A DNA stretch of 10,251 nucleotides, from contig JAKAAZ010000124.1 of assembly GCA_021802085.1 (NCBI GenBank), positions 1-10,251 on the forward strand, in the 5' to 3' direction. Each line of letters opens with the position of its first letter. Within the stretch, counting starts at the first letter, position 1. The position numbers were made by a program, and so were the translations under genes. Source of the DNA: Acidobacteriota bacterium. Lineage in GTDB: Bacteria; Acidobacteriota; Terriglobia; Terriglobales; Acidobacteriaceae. The notes below the pieces were generated by a model that worked only from the letters and a program-made list of their open reading frames with translations, had not been told where the DNA came from and made no database searches. This document shows, piece by piece, positions 7,330 through 10,251 of this stretch.

Positions 7330-7353
7330 GCCGCTCCCTAGCTTGGGAGCGGC
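7330..7353 (-). terminator. Rho-independent terminator behind the M61 peptidase gene
   Basis: A perfect 9 bp inverted repeat, GCCGCTCCC and GGGAGCGGC, surrounds a 6-base loop. On the minus strand the stem is followed by ATTTTCC. It lies 28 bases after the stop codon of the M61 gene (ending at 7382) and 41 bases before the GH2 start, so it should end the peptidase transcript or attenuate read-through into the GH2 gene. Confidence 0.75.
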
Positions 7354-7381
7354 GGCACAGGAGACGAAACTTCTTACTGTT

Positions 7382-9289
7382 TCAATGCGCGGGCAAAGGT
7401 TGGAGAATTTGATCCAGCAGATCGGGTTTCGAGTCGACGCGCTCCAGATGCGGATAGCGTTCGCCACCGTGGTAGTCGATCTGCACGACGCGATAATAGC
7501 CAGTGTTCTCTACGATGAGCTCGATCGGTGTCTGCGACGTTTTGGAATTGCGGATGGCGTCGTACATCAGGGCGTCGGTATATTGGCGTCCATTCACTGC
7601 GACGATCGTCATATCCGGGCCTAAATCCGCCTTGTATGCCGGCGAATAGAACAACACATCTCTGAGCACGCCGTTATGAGAGATATGGAGGCCGAGGGAG
7701 TACCACGCGTCCACACCTGCCTCCGCTTCACGCGCCTGCTCCATGGAGTTCGGCGTGTCTGTGTAGACCAGACGATATCCGCCATTCTCGATGCCACCGA
7801 GTGGCGCATGATCGACCTTGGTAGTTAGCCGATCAGTCAGGAAATTGGCCCAGTCGTAGGGTTGGACGGCATTCAGGTTGTCAACAATGTCCTGAAATGT
7901 ATATGGCACGGTGATTGGGCCGGTGTTGCCGCCGAGGCCGAGAAAGCGGACGCAGAAATCGTTGAGCGACTTCTTGCCGTGGCTTTTCTGGCGAATAACG
8001 GTATCCGCTTCGAGCCAGATCAGTTCGCCTTCGCGATAATAATCCACGTTTCGCCGCCAATTGTCCCATCGATCTCCAGAGCTATATAAGATTTGCGCTG
8101 CGGTGGCCGTATCCTGCAGATCGCGCCAGGTGCGGCCGGGTCGATTGTCCATGATCGCGGCGGAGTTCGCCAGCGCTTCGCGATACTGGTCATCAGTCCA
8201 AAGGCCGCTACGCGCGGTGAGCACATCGCCAAGGTATTCTGTCAGCCCTTCGTACACCCACAGCAGATTGCCCTTCATCGGCGTCTGGAAGTCGGGCGAA
8301 AGCAATCCTTCTGGACGACGATATTTTCCATTCCATGAATGAGTAAATTCGTGGGGTAGCAGACCCGCCTCCAGCGCGTCCATATTCGGATCGAGGAAGG
8401 TCTTCTCGGGCACACGGTCGTCGTTGGATTGATGATGTTCCAAGCCGAAATGCGCGACCTGATCGCTGAGCGTCATCAAAAAGTGATAGCTGCCGTAGTG
8501 GTGCGACTGGTAAAGAGCACTGGCTTGACGCACCAGATCGTTGAATCCTGCCAGCATTTGCTGCGGCATTTCCAGGTCTTCCGGACCGTCGGCGGCGAGA
8601 TCGAGATAATGTTTTGGGGAAATCTCCGGCGCCAGGGGAATCTCTCGAAAGTAACGGCCGGAGAGCACGGGCGAATCCACCAATTCGTTCAAGGGGACCG
8701 TGGCGAAATGGGTTGTGTTCCCGTCGTGGCCAGTCGCGGTCAGCGCAGTGGCGAACTTCCAGCCTTGCGGCAGGGTGACGGTGGGTGTGACCAGAACATC
8801 CTTCGCCGAAGGAACTTCGGGCCACAGCATGACCTCATTCCAACTAATCATTGCGAGGTTTTCGCTGGTCGAGGCCCCGGAGGAAAATCCCGTGGGATCC
8901 GCCGTCGCGAGAAAGTCGTCATGGACTTTCAGCTCCGTGACGTCTTGCGGCACATGCACGTGCAATTCAAACATGTTGACGCTGTCGCGCACCCAAGGAA
9001 GTGTCTGGCCGTTGGCCTGGATGATGACGCCGGCAAGATTGTCGATGGGGCCGGATGCTTCGTGCTCGCCGGGAATCCATTTCGCGTAGACCAGGGTGAG
9101 GTCGCCGGGCTGCACTGGAATGACGAGGTCAGCGTGTAGCATCTTGCGGGGCGCATCGGTGGCATCGACTGTAACCGTGATGGGCGTCGCGGAGGTGGGT
9201 TGGGCGGAACTCGACTGAGCGGAACACATGAGCGGGAACGCGACTGCCAAGGCAAACCCGGTCACTGCAAGAGAAGTTGGTGGGCGCAT
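7382..9289 (-). CDS. Exported M61-family zinc metallopeptidase with C-terminal PDZ domain
   Basis: A 635-residue protein with an N-terminal signal sequence (hydrophobic residues 6-22, likely cut near MCSAQ). The N-terminal beta region (about 35-220) is typical of M61 (glycyl aminopeptidase) enzymes. The catalytic region has GLEHHQSND near 282-290, the zinc motif HEFTH at 313-317 followed by SWNGKYRRP, and E347 in YEGLTEY as the expected third zinc ligand. A PDZ domain follows near residues 520-610 (AWYSLGLHISHNGVLRDVLFYSPAYKAD, then an AVNGRQY turn). Family members cut peptides outside the cytoplasm; the substrate is not known. The start is ATG at 9289, preceded by AGGAG at a 4-base distance. 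About 95 bases upstream lies the tRNA fragment, so its promoter must be in that short gap or within the fragment. A terminator follows the gene. Confidence 0.88.
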   Translation of the reverse strand: MRPPTSLAVTGFALAVAFPLMCSAQSSSAQPTSATPITVTVDATDAPRKMLHADLVIPVQPGDLTLVYAKWIPGEHEASGPIDNLAGVIIQANGQTLPWVRDSVNMFELHVHVPQDVTELKVHDDFLATADPTGFSSGASTSENLAMISWNEVMLWPEVPSAKDVLVTPTVTLPQGWKFATALTATGHDGNTTHFATVPLNELVDSPVLSGRYFREIPLAPEISPKHYLDLAADGPEDLEMPQQMLAGFNDLVRQASALYQSHHYGSYHFLMTLSDQVAHFGLEHHQSNDDRVPEKTFLDPNMDALEAGLLPHEFTHSWNGKYRRPEGLLSPDFQTPMKGNLLWVYEGLTEYLGDVLTARSGLWTDDQYREALANSAAIMDNRPGRTWRDLQDTATAAQILYSSGDRWDNWRRNVDYYREGELIWLEADTVIRQKSHGKKSLNDFCVRFLGLGGNTGPITVPYTFQDIVDNLNAVQPYDWANFLTDRLTTKVDHAPLGGIENGGYRLVYTDTPNSMEQAREAEAGVDAWYSLGLHISHNGVLRDVLFYSPAYKADLGPDMTIVAVNGRQYTDALMYDAIRNSKTSQTPIELIVENTGYYRVVQIDYHGGERYPHLERVDSKPDLLDQILQPLPAH

Positions 9290-9384
9290 AGATCTCCTGA
9301 TCTTCTGGAGAATGAAGATGAAACATCAGTGTAAAGCTGCACATCGGAACAATCTTCTAATCGCGTCTAAATTATTCATTTATT

Positions 9385-9429
9385 TGGTGGGCGCTGTAGG
9401 ATTCGAACCTGCGACTTCCACCGTATGAA
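9385..9429 (-). repeat. tRNA 3' fragment (tRNA-Val-like), probable integrase attachment site
   Basis: On the minus strand, from 9429 down, the sequence reads as the second half of a tRNA: anticodon loop TTCATAC, anticodon 3' strand GGTGG, variable loop AAGTC, T stem and loop GCAGG-TTCGAAT-CCTAC, acceptor AGCGCCC, then ACCA. Beyond 9429 no matching 5' anticodon strand, D arm or acceptor 5' strand follows (the next bases are TTTAC), so this is not a working tRNA. The parts resemble bacterial tRNA-Val; the T stem has one C-A mismatch and the loop would read CAT rather than the CAC of a valine anticodon. A 3' half that begins in the anticodon loop is the usual remnant at the far end of an element integrated into a tRNA gene. 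Orientation predicts that the element lies to the right. Confidence 0.75.
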
Positions 9430-9831
9430 TTTACCTGCATTTTGTTTTTCAATGACTTACGACACCGCGGGGGCTGCCAAAGTATGCGGAAGGCGTGCAA
9501 AGACAGCAGGATTTGTGGGTTGGGCTGTGGGTTGGAAAAACCTACGGCCATCCAAAGATATTGCAATTATGGAGTAGATTGCCGACGGCAACCGCGTGCA
9601 GGGCTCTTTCTGCGGCGGAATTATGTGTGCCGTGACAAGGTGCATTTTCCTCCCCGGTGCAAATCCGGGCCGGCAAGCTCTCGCTCCAGCCGGAAACACT
9701 CGGGCCGGATCAAGAGGCGACGAATGACCTGAAGCACTTCGAGAAAAGATCCCTTCAGGGGGTCAGTGCCTGGAACGCGCTCAACTATTGGAAAGTTCGG
9801 TTTGTAACATGTCAAATCACCGTGAAAAACG
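9430..9831. other. Stretch of about 400 bases without a convincing gene, right of the tRNA fragment
   Basis: No frame in this stretch has a good start, ribosome site and protein-like composition together; the short open frames on both strands give proline, cysteine or arginine-rich products without recognisable motifs. It contains two adjacent short hairpins near 9653-9693 (listed separately) and, near 9755-9775, a GGGGGTCAGTGCCTGGAAC string of the kind I associate with dispersed palindromic repeats, though I cannot confirm this. The most likely reading is decayed or noncoding element DNA next to an attachment site. Confidence 0.5.
9653..9693 (+). other. Two adjacent hairpins with a GGTGCAAATCC core (unassigned structured RNA candidate)
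   Basis: CCCGG (9653-9657) pairs with CCGGG (9665-9669) around the loop TGCAAAT, and directly next to it CCGGC (9670-9674) pairs with GCCGG (9689-9693) around a 14-base loop. GGTGCAAATCC is a string found in domain I of many group II introns and also resembles part of the cobalamin riboswitch core. The preceding GTGTGCCGTGACAAGG (from about 9625) is faintly like a group II intron 5' end. No reverse transcriptase, catalytic domain V or complete riboswitch core is seen, so the identity is open. Confidence 0.25.
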
Positions 9832-9860
9832 TTGACAGTGCCACCCCTGCTGGATGATGC
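9832..9860 (+). promoter_or_regulatory. Candidate sigma-70-type promoter of the TonB receptor remnant
   Basis: A perfect TTGACA (9832-9837) is followed after 17 bases by TGATGC (9855-9860), a poor match to TATAAT. The distance to the receptor ATG at 9925 leaves a leader of about 55-60 bases. The bases TGAAAAACGTTGACA at 9823-9837 have weak dyad symmetry reminiscent of LacI-family operators and overlap the -35 box. The -35 match is strong and the -10 weak. Confidence 0.4.
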
Positions 9861-9924
9861 TTGCCTGCGTTAGTCCCCCGCCTAGAAAACATTGCGCGAT
9901 TCACAATTTTCTTTGGAGACAGTC

Positions 9925-10251
9925 ATGAAAGTGACATTTTCAGCGTCGATGTTAAATTCTCGTAAAGTGATGCTCGGTATGATTCTGCTGATAGTTTTTA
10001 GCTCCACTGTTCTTGCACAGACATCGACGGGCGAGATGTCGATCACGGTTTTCGACCCGGCGGGTGCCGTTGTGCCTGGGGCGACGATTTCCATAAAATG
10101 GTCCGATACCGGCAACATCGTCCGCACACTACAGGCGAATGGGGAAGGACTGGCCTCAATATCAGTTTGGAAATTCTGGACGCAATGTGCTGTATGGACC
10201 TGGGGTGAACACCCTTGACCTAGGTTTACACCGGGATTTCAGCACGTCGAT
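9925..10251 (+). pseudogene. TonB-dependent receptor (Oar-like) with large internal deletion and frameshift, runs off right edge
   Basis: The ATG at 9925 has GGAGA 5 bases upstream and opens a signal peptide (hydrophobic stretch ending TVLAQ). A carboxypeptidase-regulatory-like repeat follows, TGEMSITVFDPAGAVVPGAT, then NGEGLAS. This is the standard beginning of acidobacterial TonB-dependent outer-membrane receptors of roughly 1,000 residues. After about 10150-10163 the frame soon ends at 10218. From 10163 the next frame (+1) reads QFGNSGRNVLYGPGVNTLD then LGLHRDFSTS, which is the C-terminal barrel segment of the same family (GRNxLxGPGxNxxD). The plug and most of the barrel, perhaps 2.5-3 kb, are therefore missing and the two ends are joined out of frame. 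No functional receptor can be made. An assembly collapse cannot be excluded from sequence alone. The C-terminal remnant continues past the window. Confidence 0.8.

Noticed and set aside
5657..7624. A 655-codon plus-strand open frame
   Set aside because: It is the antisense shadow of the GH2 gene, which carries all catalytic motifs; the plus frame is arginine/histidine-rich with no family signature.
9228..9428. A plus-strand protein ending VGAVGFEPATSTV
   Set aside because: This familiar-looking tail is the translation of a tRNA 3' end read antisense, and the rest of the frame overlaps the M61 gene start on the other strand.
9385..9429. A functional tRNA gene
   Set aside because: Only the half from the anticodon loop to CCA is present; no pairing 5' anticodon strand, D arm or 5' acceptor strand follows on the right.
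9639..9775. A cobalamin riboswitch upstream of the TonB receptor
   Set aside because: GGTGCAAATCC fits part of the core, and GGTCAGTGCCTGG faintly recalls the 3' element, but GGGAA before the core and CGCCACTG after it are absent. It is kept only as an open structured-RNA candidate.
1..10251. CRISPR arrays, insertion sequences or defence operons
   Set aside because: No regularly spaced repeats, transposase motifs or recognisable defence gene set were seen; the methyltransferase is only a fragment with no restriction partner in view.

Overview
The window looks like chromosomal DNA of an Acidobacteriota bacterium, probably a soil-type Terriglobia relative. The evidence is a tandem pair of DUF507 genes, a DUF4382/DUF5666-type lipoprotein, exported M61 peptidase and GH2 glycosidase genes, and the opening of an Oar-like TonB-dependent receptor with a carboxypeptidase-regulatory-like repeat. 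The taxonomic placement is inferred from gene content and was not tested by any search.

Left part (1-1178, all minus strand). The extreme left edge holds the first codons of a DNA methyltransferase that runs off the window. To its right is a likely three-gene unit read right to left: a TTG-initiated thioredoxin-like [2Fe-2S] ferredoxin, then two DUF507 genes overlapping by ATGA. A long hairpin sits behind the unit and probably ends it.

Centre (1354-3731, plus strand). A small acidic protein of unknown function is translationally coupled (GTGA overlap) to a divergent RecJ/DHH single-strand exonuclease. The 175 bp between the ferredoxin and this pair is a divergent promoter region.

Right-centre (3808-9289, minus strand). 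Three exported proteins follow: an M61 metallopeptidase with a terminator hairpin behind it, a GH2 beta-glucuronidase-like enzyme, and a methionine-rich lipoprotein. They look like a cell-envelope and polymer-degradation neighbourhood rather than one tight operon.

Right end (9385-10251). A 45 bp tRNA 3' fragment (tRNA-Val-like, anticodon loop to CCA, minus strand) lies just upstream of the M61 gene. It has no 5' half and resembles an attachment-site duplicate left by an integrase. By its orientation the integrated DNA should extend to the right. Right of it are about 500 bp without a convincing gene but with some RNA-like structure and a candidate promoter. Then comes a TonB-dependent receptor reduced to its N-terminal signal and regulatory domain, fused out of frame to its C-terminal barrel: an internal-deletion pseudogene.

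No complete undescribed defence or mobile system is visible. The best leads are the tRNA-fragment boundary, the collapsed TonB receptor, the acidic-protein/RecJ pair and the unassigned structured stretch near 9650.
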